Position numbers and translations under genes: made by a program. Under the pieces are notes generated by a model. The model worked only from the letters and a program-made list of their open reading frames with translations, ran no database searches and was not told the origin of the DNA. Below, piece after piece: positions 15,701 to 25,357 of a stretch of DNA of 64,000 bases. Numbering within the stretch: the stretch's first letter is position 1; the number at the start of each line of letters is the position of its first letter. Source of the stretch: Ricordea florida (Eukaryota > Cnidaria > Anthozoa > Corallimorpharia > Ricordeidae); NCBI GenBank assembly GCA_949710005.1, contig OX453280.1:7222034-7286033 (forward strand). The letters run 5' to 3'.

Positions 15701-16568
15701 CTGTGCACATTGGGATTTCTGGGAGTCGTTTCAGAGGGGTAACTCACTCAGTCTACTATCTGTTATGGCCTTCACACCCAGTCTGATATGATTTTTAATT
15801 GCCCCCCTCACCATTACTGCCACACTTTAGGTGTTGCTAGTGGTGCTGTAATCTGCTAACGTCTGTTGACTAAAACTCGTTGATATCAGCTCAAGTTCAA
15901 CTGTTTCAATTTGGTCAGTGAAGTTGTTGTCAACATGCCTGCTGACCTGGCAATGAGCCGTGAGAATAATAATTTATCCGTGACATCATTGTATTATGGC
16001 AAGCCAAACACTGGACCATAACCGATTGCGCCATTCTCGTCGCAAGAGCTCCAAAAAGGCCAAAAGGAAGAGAAAGCAGCTGAAAAACTTGAAAAAGGGC
16101 TATATGACTGCACAGAGGCCACAGAGGCAACAGAGGGACAGTAGTATGAAGCTGGTGCCTTCCAAGTGATTTTTAGACACTGAACTTTTCCTAAAATAGT
16201 ATTGTTCAACTTGATTTTTTATTTTCTTGTTTTGTGTATTTCAGGGGATTTAAAACCTTGAGGCAACAATATCTCAAATAATATTTAAGATAGGCATATG
16301 AAATCTTCACCTCATCTTTTGTATCACTATGCAATGACCTACTCTTTCACAGATGTTGTAACTTTAAGCATGTGGTCTAATGTCCACTTGCTATAAAATT
16401 AACCGAGGAGTTTTCACGATGCGTCAGCACATTTAATAAATGCTGAGCGCAGTGAGTTGCAAGTGCAGTGATTTAGCAGAGAGTGGTTTATACTGAAAAT
16501 TCTACAAACGCTATAGAGAATTGGCATCCTTTCTCATTAACGTAAGTAATTCAGTTAAATATCTGTGT

Positions 16569-16573
16569 TATTG
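16569..16573. repeat. Polinton target-site duplication (left)
   Basis: TATTG directly before the element; the same five bases follow it at 32088-32092, and the uninterrupted units read TTATTGGCC here with a single copy. Confidence 0.9.
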
Positions 16574-17069
16574 TGATGTTATAAAACGGGGATCCTGGCA
16601 CATTTTCCATTACGATTTCATTACGATTTCATTACGATTGAAAATACGCGCGGGGCTGGCACATTTTGATTATATTAGCAAAGATTTAACAAAGTACATG
16701 TCGGATGATCGGGCGGGCGGGTGGGTACCATCAATAATGAGTGTAGGTAGATTGCCGCCAAGTCGATACAAAGCTGTTATTGGCCAGAGCTGCCAAGCCG
16801 ATACAAAGCCGATACAAAGTTGTTATTGACCAGAGCACCAAGCCGATACAAAGTTGGTACAAAAACTATATGAAATTTGTGAAGGCCGGGATCCGGCACA
16901 TTTTATGAAACTGATACTGCGCCTATGTGAAGCCCATAAAATTTGATGCAGGGATCCGGCACATTTTTAAAAATGATTTTCAAAAGAAATAAAAATACCC
17001 ATTTAAAAAGAAGAATCAATATACAAATGGAACAACAATTACGAAGATTAAATGTTGCACAATTAAAAT
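16574..17069 (+). repeat. Polinton left terminal inverted repeat, 496 bp
   Basis: Begins TGATGTTATAAAACGGGG and matches the reverse complement of 31592-32087 base for base wherever compared. It is internally repetitive: four boxes of the type GGGATCCGGCACATTTT (near 16588, 16650, 16888 and 16951; the second lacks ATCC), three CATTACGATTT words (16607-16640) and four CGATACAAAG words (16764, 16799, 16810, 16844). Its inner 43 bp (from 17027) already encode the start of the first gene, so both end genes share their first codons. Confidence 0.95.
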
Positions 17070-20000
17070 CCTTAGTTAGATGGTATAATATTCCCGGTCG
17101 ATCTGGGTTTAATAAAGCGGAATTTATTAATGCTTTGATTAATATACCCGAAATAACTAATAATATTCAAGAAATAACTAATAATATTGCGGGGATTGTT
17201 AATGAGCTGCGTAATATGCCAATGAGACCAAGAAATCAACCAAATTTACCTCTCCCAATTCCGAATATTGCGCCACCACCGCCGCCAAATTTACCACCTT
17301 TAACTATCCCCCAACCAATGCCAGGGACCCCACCTGGCTCACCAGATATAATTAGGCCGGGAACTCCTCCGGGCCCACCCCCACCAAACCAACCTAGAAT
17401 AAATATTAATAAATCTAAGTCAAAAAGACCTTCACCTAAACTAAAAAAACAAACTCCTTTTATAGGAAATGTATTAAACAAGTTTTGGAATTTTGTGAAA
17501 TCATATATTCCTAAAAAGGTAAAAAATAAAACAGAAGAATTAGCTAAAAAATTTATAGAAAGATATAAAAAAGTAAATAAGCCCAAAGAAATAAAACCAC
17601 CAAAAAGAGATTATGAGAAGGAGGGAGCAAGACCAAAAACAAAAAGAAATGAGAATGTGGAAGATTTTACGCCAAGGGAATATGAATCAGCTATTAATGG
17701 TAATTATATAAGCTATAGGATTGAAGGAAATGAAAAGAATGATGAAAAGACATTCTTACATAAAATAAAACCAAAAGTTATGGATTTAATTAGAAAGAGA
17801 GTTAAATTAACAAAATCATTAAAGACTAAATTTATATTTTCATGTAAGTTCAAGAAAAAAAATCTTAGCACTGGGGAAATTGAATATTGTGTTGCATCAT
17901 TTCCTTCTGAAAAATCAGAAATTGTTCTTGAGGCAACAGATTTATCAGAATTATTTGATAGATTAACAAATCAACAACTTATATTATTTGGAAATTTTAT
18001 AAATAATGGATCTGGTTGGGTATTCGAACGTGTACTATTTTTTGACATTTTCATAGATCGTTTTGTTCCACTTTTAGGCGGATCTTATATTCCATTACCA
18101 AAAGAATTGTTAAACAGGAATGCTATTATTAACCTTAAGAATTATGATGAAGAATGTTTCAAGTGGTGTGTATCACGAGCAGTTTATCCAACCGATAAAA
18201 ATCCACAAAGAATAACTAAAGAATTGATAGAACAATCTAAGAATTTTAATTGGAATGGAATTAATTTCCCGAGCACAATTCAAGATGTTGTTAATTTTGA
18301 AAACCAAAATGATTATGATATTGCTATATATGGATATGATGAGAAAATAGGGGTATATCCTATAAAAAGAAGTAGTAAACGAGGATTTAAATTGATCAGA
18401 TTACTTTTATTAACAGAAGAAACTGAAGATGAAGAACCAAAGAAACACTTTGTTTTAATAAAGAATATTAGTGCACTTATACGCAAGCAAGTTACTAAAC
18501 GTAAATGCAAGTTGTACTTTTGTGATAATTGTTTGCATCATTTTCATTTAAAAAGATCATTAGAAAAGCACGAAGGTTATTGTTTTTTGTATAATGAAGT
18601 AAGGATTGATATGCTAAAAAATAAAGATGGCAGCCCATGTTTTATTTCTTTTAGAAATTTTGTTAAAAAAATGAGAATACCTTTTGTGGCCTATGCTGAC
18701 TTTGAGTGTATTTTGAATGAAATAAAAAATAATGAGCCATTAGATAAAAGCAAAAGTTTTACAAATAAATATCAGTTTCACAAACCGGTTGCGTTTGGTT
18801 GCTGTATTAAGAGTTTTAATGAAAAAATATGCAAATCCAGATCTTATAGTTATATTGCCAAATCGCCAGAAGATGATGTAGCACAGAAATTTGTGGAATA
18901 TATAGAAGAAGAATTTAAGAAAATTTATAAAGATTGCATAAGTTATAATAAAAAAAGATTCAAAAAATTTAATAAGAAAATGATGACAGAAGTTGATGAA
19001 ATAAATTATGAAAATGCTACTAACTGCCATATCTGTGAGAAAGAATTGGGTGAAGATAAGGTAATAGATCACTGTCATCTTACAGGAAAGTATAGAGGCG
19101 CGGCCCATAAAGATTGTAATTTAAATTATAAGATCCCAAAATTCTTTCCTGTTATAATTCACAATTTATCAGGATATGATGCCCATCTATTTATTAATAA
19201 TCTTGCTAAAACAGAAGGTAAAATAAAACATACCTAATAACGAGGAAAAGTATATTTCTTTCTCAAAAGAGATTGTGGTTGATACCTACAAAGATAAAAA
19301 AAGCGGTGAGATGAAAGATGTTATCAGAGATATCAGGTTCATAGATTCATTAAAATTTATGCCATCTAGTCTTGATAGTTTGTCTAGCAATCTTACTAAA
19401 TGTGGAAAGTGTGATGTTTGTAAAGGTGTAATACAAGGTAGGTGTCTTAAACCAACAGATAAAAACTTACATGAAATTACAAAGTATTTTGAAGGTGAAG
19501 AATTAAAGTTATTATTGAGAAAGGGGGTATTCCCATATGATTATCTTGATGATTTTGATAAATTAAACGAAACCCAACTTCCACCAAAGGAAGCTTTTTA
19601 CTCAAAACTTGGCGGTAAAGATATTTCAGAAGAAGATTACAAACATGCTAAAAAGGTATGGAAAACATTTAATATGAAAACAATGCGAGATTACCTTAAT
19701 TTATATCTACAGTCTGATGTGTTATTATTAGCCGATGTTTTTGAAAACTTTAGAGATGTTTGCCAAACATATTATAGATTAGATCCTGCTTGGTATTATA
19801 CAGCGCCAGGTCTGTCTTGGGATGCTATGTTAAAATTAACTAAGGTTCAATTGGAGATGGTAAATGATATTGATATGCTAATTATGATTGAGAAAGGTGT
19901 TAGAGGGGGTATATCTCAGATATCAAACAGATATGCTAAAGCTAACAACAAATACATGAAAGAATATGACCCTAAAATGGTAGCAAATTATATACAATAT

Positions 20001-21215
20001 CTCGATGCAAACAACTTATATGGCGGGGCAATGAGTGAAGCATTACCAACTCATGATTTAAAATGGATGAGTGAAAATGAGAAAACAAATTGGAGAAATA
20101 TTCCATGTATAGTAGAGGTTGATTTAAAATATTCACGACATCTTCATGATTTACATAGTGACTACCCGCTTGCCCCGGAAAGAATTAAGGTTAATAGGGT
20201 TGAGAAATTAATACCAAATCTAAACAATAAGAAAAATTATGTTGTTCATCATGAAACACTAAAACTTTATGAAAGTCTTGGATTAGAGGTAACAAAGATT
20301 CATAGAGGAATTAAATTTGAAGAGTCAAAATGGTTAAAATCTTACATAGATTTGAATACCCAACTCAGGGCTGAAGCAAAGAATGATTTTGAAAAAGATT
20401 TCTTCAAACTCATGAACAACTCTGTATTTGGTAAAACAATGGAAAATCTTAGAAAAAGGGTTGATATAAGATTGGTTACTAATGAGAAAGAAGCAAGAAA
20501 ATTAATATCAAAAGCTAACTATAATCGAAGAACTATTTTTTCTGAAAATCTTATGGCCGTACATATGAATAAAACACATATAAAATACAACAAACCTATT
20601 TACTTAGGAATGTGTATTTTAGATATAAGCAAGTCAATGATGTATGACTTTCATTGTAATTATATTAAACCAAAATATGGTGAAAAAGCTAAATTACTTA
20701 TGACAGATACAGATAGTCTTGTATATGATATAGAGACGGATGATTTCTATAGGGATATAAGCCCTGATGTGGTGGAAAGGTTTGACACTTCCAATTTTAC
20801 TGAAAACCATCAATCAGGTATTAAGACTGATAAAAACAAAAAAGTAATTGGTAAGTTTAAAGATGAGGCTGGTGGTAAAATAATAACCGAATTTGTTGGT
20901 CTACGAGCTAAGCTATACTCTTTCAAAACAGATGATGGTAAAGAGACAAAAAAGGATAAGGGAATTAAGAAATCAGTTGTTGAAAATAATATAAGATTTG
21001 ATGATTACAAGGAATGTTTAGAAAATAAAGTAAAGCAGATGAGGGAGATGCAAGTAATAAGAAGTTATAAACATTTTGTTTATACTGAAACTGTTAATAA
21101 AGTTGCACTATCGGCTGATGATGATAAGAGAATAATTTGTAAAGATGGAAAACATACTCTCCCTTATGGTCATTATCTTACTAAAACAGAATCTGGTGGA
21201 AGTTCTGTATCATAA
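17027..21215 (+). pseudogene. polB: Polinton protein-primed DNA polymerase B
   Basis: Replicates the element; family B polymerase of the protein-primed type. Parts in order: an N-terminal SAP-like DNA-binding motif (LRRLNVAQLK, encoded partly in the terminal repeat), a proline-rich linker, a lysine-rich stretch, a C2H2-type finger (CDNCLHHFHLKRSLEKH), the exonuclease domain with ADFE and SGYD motifs and an endonuclease VII-like Cys/His insertion between them (CHICEKEL ... DHCHLTGKYRG), then the polymerase domain with LDANNLYG, NNSVFGKT and the DTDS catalytic motif. I place the start at 17027; an open frame begins further upstream but would translate the repeated GGATCC box. The gene ends tail-to-tail with the integrase, overlapping it by 43 bp. 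It looks broken, with about one break. Confidence 0.93.
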
Positions 21216-22150
21216 GGTATAACTTGTAATTCTTCCCTAACAAAACCACGTCTAGGCCCATCAGTTAAATAATATAAAACAGGCTGATTAGGCGTAATCA
21301 TACTTTTAGAAATATCATAAACTTTGAGACTCCAAATAGGATCTGTAGCCCTCCTTTTTTCGCCACCTTCAAGTTCGCCGGGAAATAATAGATATCTAAC
21401 TTTAACCACTGGAGGCAATCTAACCTCATCAAGCCCAACAACTCGCTGATAATTTTTGGGTTTAATATCAACCTCTTTCATTTTTATAGCCTCATCAGGC
21501 TCTTTACCGGTTATTCTCGTTTTTGTATTATTCAAAGTTTTTAGAATAGCTGGTAATCTTTTCACCCATACTCTTGATCGATCATCACTGATCATTTCTT
21601 GCGCGTATTGATGGCTAAATAATCTTTCCCCCAATATTCTGTTTGCTCTTTCAACAAACGCTTGGGCTCTATGATTTCCGGCTTCACTTATATGTATTTT
21701 CACATTATGGTAATTCATGAGTTTACCAACTTCACCCATAAATTCTTTCCCAGGATCAACCATTAATGTTTTGGGGTATTTCAATCTTCTAGAATATATT
21801 TTTGTAAAAGCTTCTGATATCTCTCGACTTTCTTTTGAGGCTAATGGTTCAGCATCTTTGTATCTTGAGGCCACATCAACCACAACTAACGCGTATTTGT
21901 ACGTTTTTCTTCTAACTCTATCATGCGGTAAAAATAACAAATCTGCTTGGTGAATCTGGTTCGGTTTATCCACAGCCCAGTGCGGCCTAGGAATATACTT
22001 TGGAGCCGGTAGATAGATTTGCCAAATTGCTTGTTTCTGCAACCACTGTTTTGCTACATCTTCACTTACTTTCGCTTTATCAGCTAATTTAGGAATCGCG
22101 GAATATCCTTTCCAATACCCTCCAGCCGAATAATATATTTTTGACATCAT
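21173..22150 (-). CDS. int: Polinton integrase (rve superfamily)
   Basis: 325 aa. Retroviral-type DDE integrase that joins the element's ends to chromosomal DNA. The catalytic triad is visible as D70 (HQADLLF), D132 (MVDPGKEF) and E167 (FVERANR), giving the usual spacing of about 35 residues between the last two. The first 45 residues look like a small helical DNA-binding part, and the C-terminal 90 residues (PIWSLKVYDISK ... YYLTDGPRRGFVREEL) match the chromodomain/SH3-like tail seen in Polinton integrases. It is the only minus-strand gene in the left half, converging on the polymerase gene with a 43-bp overlap and diverging from the small gene at 22183 across a 32-bp gap. That gap holds an AT-rich 18-bp box that may serve both directions. 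Not an LTR retroelement: no reverse transcriptase or gag is present. Confidence 0.93.
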   Translation of the reverse strand: MMSKIYYSAGGYWKGYSAIPKLADKAKVSEDVAKQWLQKQAIWQIYLPAPKYIPRPHWAVDKPNQIHQADLLFLPHDRVRRKTYKYALVVVDVASRYKDAEPLASKESREISEAFTKIYSRRLKYPKTLMVDPGKEFMGEVGKLMNYHNVKIHISEAGNHRAQAFVERANRILGERLFSHQYAQEMISDDRSRVWVKRLPAILKTLNNTKTRITGKEPDEAIKMKEVDIKPKNYQRVVGLDEVRLPPVVKVRYLLFPGELEGGEKRRATDPIWSLKVYDISKSMITPNQPVLYYLTDGPRRGFVREELQVIPYDTELPPDSVLVR

Positions 22151-22162
22151 TTAAAAATTAAC

Positions 22163-22180
22163 AAAGTATCTTATAAATTA
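22163..22180 (+). promoter_or_regulatory. 18-bp box before small gene at 22183
   Basis: AAAGTATCTTATAAATTA, identical to 22385-22402 and placed at the same two-base distance from the ATG. Its TATAAA core and its position suggest a promoter or leader element; the role is inferred. Confidence 0.55.
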
Positions 22181-22182
22181 AA

Positions 22183-22398
22183 ATGGTGGAGGAAGAAAAA
22201 GTAAATTTTAGCGAATATCAATTTAATCTTATGAAAAAAACTATCATAAAAGAAATTTTGGATATGGAAGATGGAGGCGAACTTTTTAATCTTTTAATTG
22301 TAATCGATGGAGTAAGAGAAAGTTTAACGAAGCATATTAAAGAATTAGAGAATAAGATCATCAACACAGGTTTAAAGGTTAACCAAAGTATCTTATAA
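22183..22398 (+). CDS. small acidic Polinton protein, unknown
   Basis: 71 aa, acidic and helical, starting MVEEEKVNFSEYQFNLMKK, with a predicted amphipathic C-terminal half (HIKELENKI). I do not recognise it. It sits directly upstream of the capsid gene (6 bp between stop and next ATG), and both genes carry the identical 18-bp AAAGTATCTTATAAATTA box two bases before their ATG. For the capsid gene this box overlaps the last codons of this one, so the two are likely expressed at the same time. A capsid-assembly or scaffolding role would be a guess from position only. Confidence 0.7.
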   Translation: MVEEEKVNFSEYQFNLMKKTIIKEILDMEDGGELFNLLIVIDGVRESLTKHIKELENKIINTGLKVNQSIL

Positions 22399-22402
22399 AT
22401 TA
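22385..22402 (+). promoter_or_regulatory. 18-bp box before capsid gene
   Basis: Second perfect copy of AAAGTATCTTATAAATTA. It overlaps the end of the preceding coding region (its TAA is the stop) and ends two bases before the capsid ATG. Confidence 0.55.
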
Positions 22403-22404
22403 CA

Positions 22405-23649
22405 ATGACGTCTGAAAAAATTAATCCAAACAGAATTCCAAAAGAACCATTTGGTTTGAAAGCAGAATCAACGCTGAACCGAATTACTCTAAACCCATCC
22501 AGCGCCAGCCCCGGCGAAACATTATATATAAATATTCCAAAACTTTCTGAGAATTTAGTGATTGTACCTGGAAGCGTATCTCTTTTGTTTGATTTGGATG
22601 TTGAAGGTCATGTAAACAATACATTTGTTAATAATTTGGCGGCTAATCTTGTTTCTAGATTAAAAGTTCTTTTTGGAGGCGAAACATTGCAGGACACTCA
22701 AAGATATGATCTATTTCAAACATATCATGATTTGTTCTTAACAAAAGAAGATAGAAAAGATAGATTAAAACAAGGTATTTCTTCTCCAAATATTAGAAAA
22801 CTTAGAACAAATGCGGAGGACAAGGATGATTCAGATGCAAAAGAAGTCGCTCTTGCTGTGGTTCATAATACAAAGTACAGAATACCAATAAATCACCCCA
22901 TTTTAAACGATCATGGGGTTTTTTACCCAAAAGCATTAGAAAACCATTTAATATTTGAGATTACATTGGCTCCAGTTTCTGATATTGTTGTTTATTCTGA
23001 TACAACTAAAACACCATCATATTCTCTCAAAAATTTAGAGTTAGAATATTCATCAATTTCAAGCGAATACTTGGCTAGAGAAGCCCAATCAACTTATCAA
23101 ATTGGTAAAGGATTCTTTTATGAAAATGTTACTTTACACAAAACTTTTACATTTTCAACTGGAGCTGATGAAGTTATTAATCAACATGTTAATTTACCTA
23201 GAAGATCAATGAGCGGAATATTATTTTTGTTTATTGCTCCATATGCCGGCGGCGCAAGAGATTCAGAAAATTTTTTCTATCCGGGAATAACTTCTGTTAA
23301 TATTGATGTTGATGGTGTACCAAATAGAATATACTCTAAAGGTATGATTATATCAGATCTTTGGGAATCTGTTAAAAAACGATTCCCAAAAATAGTAGAG
23401 TATAATATAAAAGAAGGGGATTTTTATACAAATAAGTTTGCTCTTTGGCTTGATACTAGAACTCACCCCGATAATGATATTCATGGTGGAGGACTAGCTC
23501 TAAATAATACACATGATGGAGTAAAAATAGAAATTAAAAGGAAAAAAAGTGGATCATCAAGCTCAGTAGTAATAACTTGTCATATGTTTGTTGTAGCCGA
23601 TGCAATGATGGAAATAATGAATTCAAGTTTGAGATCAATTAAGTACTGA
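22405..23649 (+). CDS. mcp: Polinton major capsid protein (double jelly-roll type)
   Basis: 414 aa. Probable main shell protein of the virion. The sequence is rich in beta-strand patterns from end to end, opens with NRITLNPSSASPGETLYINIP and a GSVSLLFDLDVEG strand pair, and contains FGGETLQDTQRYDLFQTYHD and a C-terminal IDVDGVPNRIYSKGM stretch. This layout, the length, and the position directly before the packaging ATPase (34 bp gap) agree with double jelly-roll capsid genes of Polintons. Single catalytic residues cannot confirm a capsid, so the call rests on family look and gene order. The gene has the 18-bp box before its ATG. Confidence 0.8.
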   Translation: MTSEKINPNRIPKEPFGLKAESTLNRITLNPSSASPGETLYINIPKLSENLVIVPGSVSLLFDLDVEGHVNNTFVNNLAANLVSRLKVLFGGETLQDTQRYDLFQTYHDLFLTKEDRKDRLKQGISSPNIRKLRTNAEDKDDSDAKEVALAVVHNTKYRIPINHPILNDHGVFYPKALENHLIFEITLAPVSDIVVYSDTTKTPSYSLKNLELEYSSISSEYLAREAQSTYQIGKGFFYENVTLHKTFTFSTGADEVINQHVNLPRRSMSGILFLFIAPYAGGARDSENFFYPGITSVNIDVDGVPNRIYSKGMIISDLWESVKKRFPKIVEYNIKEGDFYTNKFALWLDTRTHPDNDIHGGGLALNNTHDGVKIEIKRKKSGSSSSVVITCHMFVVADAMMEIMNSSLRSIKY

Positions 23650-23651
23650 CC

Positions 23652-23661
23652 GTCTAAAAAC
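23652..23661 (+). promoter_or_regulatory. TCTAAA-type box before ATPase gene
   Basis: GTCTAAAAAC, 22 bp before the ATG at 23684. One of six similar boxes placed 9-35 bp before plus-strand genes of this element. Confidence 0.5.
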
Positions 23662-23683
23662 ATAATGTTATGATACAAAAAAT

Positions 23684-24310
23684 ATGGAAGATTTACGAGA
23701 TAAAATCCCATTTCATTGTATAATAACAGGACCAACAAATTGTGGGAAAACAAAGTACTTAATTGAACAGCTCCGCGGTCCTTTCCGAAAAGTTTTTGAA
23801 TTCATTGTTTTAATTTGCCCAACTTATTCTAAAAACAAAACTTACCGCGACTTTGCCCGAGGAGATAAACGTTTCTTTGTATTATCACCCGATGCAAGTA
23901 ATGTAGATGAGATTAATGAATTGTTAAATGATTGCCAAACTTTATTCTCCGGTACAAATACATTAATAATTTTAGATGATTGCGCTGTATCCACTGATCT
24001 GAAGAAAAGATCTAATAAATTTATAGATTTAGCATTCTCCGGAAGGCATCATGGATTATCAATGTGGGTTCTAACCCAGCAATTAACATCAATTGCAAAA
24101 CCATTCAAGGAAAATGTGGCTTGCGTTGTTACTTTTCATAATCCGTCGCAGAAAGGTATGAAAATGTTTTTTGAAGATTACGGCGGTGATTTGGATTATG
24201 AATTAGGTAAAAAGTTTGTACAACTCCTGAAAACTGAAAAATATTCTAGGTTATGTTTGAGTTTGCGTTACCCATTTAATTGTTATTTAGAGATTCCCGA
24301 GGTGATTTAA
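23684..24310 (+). CDS. atp: Polinton genome-packaging ATPase (A32/FtsK-like)
   Basis: 208 aa. P-loop ATPase that drives DNA into the capsid. Walker A GPTNCGKT is at residues 16-23, and Walker B LIILDD at 94-99 follows a run of hydrophobic residues. A glutamine-rich sensor-like VLTQQLTSIA lies further on. Size and motif spacing match the A32-like ATPases of Polintons, adenovirus-like elements and large DNA viruses. It follows the capsid gene and ends 5 bp before the next ATG (24316), so these genes form a tight virion cluster. Confidence 0.9.
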   Translation: MEDLRDKIPFHCIITGPTNCGKTKYLIEQLRGPFRKVFEFIVLICPTYSKNKTYRDFARGDKRFFVLSPDASNVDEINELLNDCQTLFSGTNTLIILDDCAVSTDLKKRSNKFIDLAFSGRHHGLSMWVLTQQLTSIAKPFKENVACVVTFHNPSQKGMKMFFEDYGGDLDYELGKKFVQLLKTEKYSRLCLSLRYPFNCYLEIPEVI

Positions 24311-24315
24311 CAAAG

Positions 24316-24843
24316 ATGACAAACGTTGAAGATTACATTGAAGAAAAGACAGATGATCTACCTCAGGGAAAAGATAATGATCTTGAAATCAAACAAGAAT
24401 CACTAGCCATTCTCGCAGTGCTTGGGTCAACAAAGGAATATATGGGGGTTGATATGAGCCTGGGTGATGTAAAAAAATTATCGGAAAAAGATGTAGAAAA
24501 ATATTTTAATCGGTATCAAGCAGTAATGGGTAAGAAAATTAGTGGCGGGGTGGTGGATTCATCCCTTCAATTAATTTCTAAAATTATTTCATATTTAGTT
24601 CCGGTTGATGATATTGATGCACTTTGTAAGGATTTGAAGAACGATGATTTGGTAAATCGTGAATTAACAAACATTGTTGGGCTCTTAGCATTGAAATCAG
24701 GAAGACTGGCCGCACTTGCTAGCGGGTTATTTCAAGTAGCTAAACACGTTAAAATAGGAAAAATACAACAATTTTCAGTAAATTCTAACACAACTGATCA
24801 GGAAACTATGCAATCTACTGAAGGTGTTGATACAGTATATTAA
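24316..24843 (+). CDS. Polinton protein of unknown function
   Basis: 175 aa using the ATG at 24316, five bases after the ATPase stop; an upstream start at 24280 is not an ATG and would overlap the ATPase. The protein is acidic at its N-terminus, then helical with alternating hydrophobic residues (LQLISKIISYLVPVDDID, LTNIVGLLALKSGRLAALA) and a polar tail. No membrane span or catalytic motif is clear. Its place between the ATPase and the membrane proteins suggests a virion component; that is inference from position. Confidence 0.75.
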   Translation: MTNVEDYIEEKTDDLPQGKDNDLEIKQESLAILAVLGSTKEYMGVDMSLGDVKKLSEKDVEKYFNRYQAVMGKKISGGVVDSSLQLISKIISYLVPVDDIDALCKDLKNDDLVNRELTNIVGLLALKSGRLAALASGLFQVAKHVKIGKIQQFSVNSNTTDQETMQSTEGVDTVY

Positions 24844-24847
24844 ACAG

Positions 24848-24857
24848 ATCTAAAAAC
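24848..24857 (+). promoter_or_regulatory. TCTAAA-type box before gene at 24881
   Basis: ATCTAAAAAC, 23 bp before the ATG; a weaker CATCTAAATAAC follows just before the start. Confidence 0.5.
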
Positions 24858-24880
24858 TTATTTGCAGCATCTAAATAACA

Positions 24881-25294
24881 ATGTCTGAACAAAATGAACA
24901 AGTTGAGCAAATTACGGCCGATCCAGCACCTGAAAATAAAGATTCGAAAAAGAGGGAGAAAGATCCTAAAAAGGTCGCGGCTGGAAAGAAATTAGCTGAA
25001 TATAATAAAAAAGCAAAAGAAGCATTAGCTAGGGAAATGAAACGTGAAAGGGAACAAGTGGATAGTGAAGATAAAGAAGAAAAGTCAAACAATGAAGCAA
25101 AAGCGTGGCTTCCAGAGCTATCTTTTACTACTGTTTTATCCATTGTTGGAATAGGCTTTACAGCATTTGATATGTTTATGAGATATTATAAAAATAGAAT
25201 GCCTGATTTATCTCAAGTTCCTCAAGCCCCACCCATAAAGATTCATAATCCACAATCACAACCCACCGATAGGCCAAAAATTGGAATGATGTAA
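24881..25294 (+). CDS. Polinton single-span membrane protein
   Basis: 137 aa. The first 75 residues are very highly charged (KKREKDPKKVAAGKK and similar, probably a long helix or coiled coil). Then comes one likely membrane span (LSFTTVLSIVGIGFTAFDMF, about residues 85-104) and a proline-rich tail ending in RPKIGMM. No enzyme motif is visible. It is the first of three consecutive membrane-type genes in this element, which fits an internal-membrane or capsid-vertex function, but I cannot assign one. Confidence 0.75.
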   Translation: MSEQNEQVEQITADPAPENKDSKKREKDPKKVAAGKKLAEYNKKAKEALAREMKREREQVDSEDKEEKSNNEAKAWLPELSFTTVLSIVGIGFTAFDMFMRYYKNRMPDLSQVPQAPPIKIHNPQSQPTDRPKIGMM

Positions 25295-25303
25295 TTATAA
25301 ATT

Positions 25304-25356
25304 ATTTTTTACTACATAAAGTTATTTAAAAGTTTCTTAATGATGTAGTAAAAAAT
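25304..25356. terminator. perfect 14-bp-arm hairpin between small genes
   Basis: ATTTTTTACTACAT at 25304-25317 and its exact reverse complement at 25343-25356, with a 25-bp loop. It fills the gap between the stop at 25294 and the ATG at 25358. It could end the upstream transcript or regulate the next start; the role is inferred. Confidence 0.5.
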
Positions 25357-25357
25357 C

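Larger units (their letters stand above)
1..16573. repeat. 1746-bp tandem satellite, left part
   Basis: Units start (at TGGGAGTCGTTTCAG or its variant) at 1, 1747, 3495, 5241, 6987, 8736, 10482, 12228, 13974 and 15720, so the period is 1746 bp with small length changes (1748, 1749). Copies differ only by scattered substitutions. Within a unit the first 1214 bp and the last 532 bp both begin with a TGGGAGT(C/T) box and share the same opening and closing sequence; the long half carries about 680 bp that the short half lacks. The array runs off the left edge, and its last unit here is interrupted at 16573 by the Polinton. Short open frames recur in every copy, but they are conserved only because the DNA is, and none resembles a known protein. 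Confidence 0.97.

Noticed and set aside
16521-16829. 102-residue frame across the left Polinton end
   Set aside because: It begins in satellite DNA and reads through the terminal repeat boxes; it exists only because of the insertion.
16943-17026. Longer N-terminus for the polymerase gene
   Set aside because: It would translate the GGATCC...CACATTTT box, which recurs as non-coding sequence in the terminal repeat; the ATG at 17027 or the one at 16973 is more likely.
17236-17586. Antisense glycine-rich 116-residue frame
   Set aside because: It is the mirror of the proline-rich linker of the polymerase gene.
21173-22150. Integrase as part of an LTR retroelement
   Set aside because: No reverse transcriptase, gag or LTR nearby; polymerase B, capsid and packaging ATPase genes place it in a Polinton.
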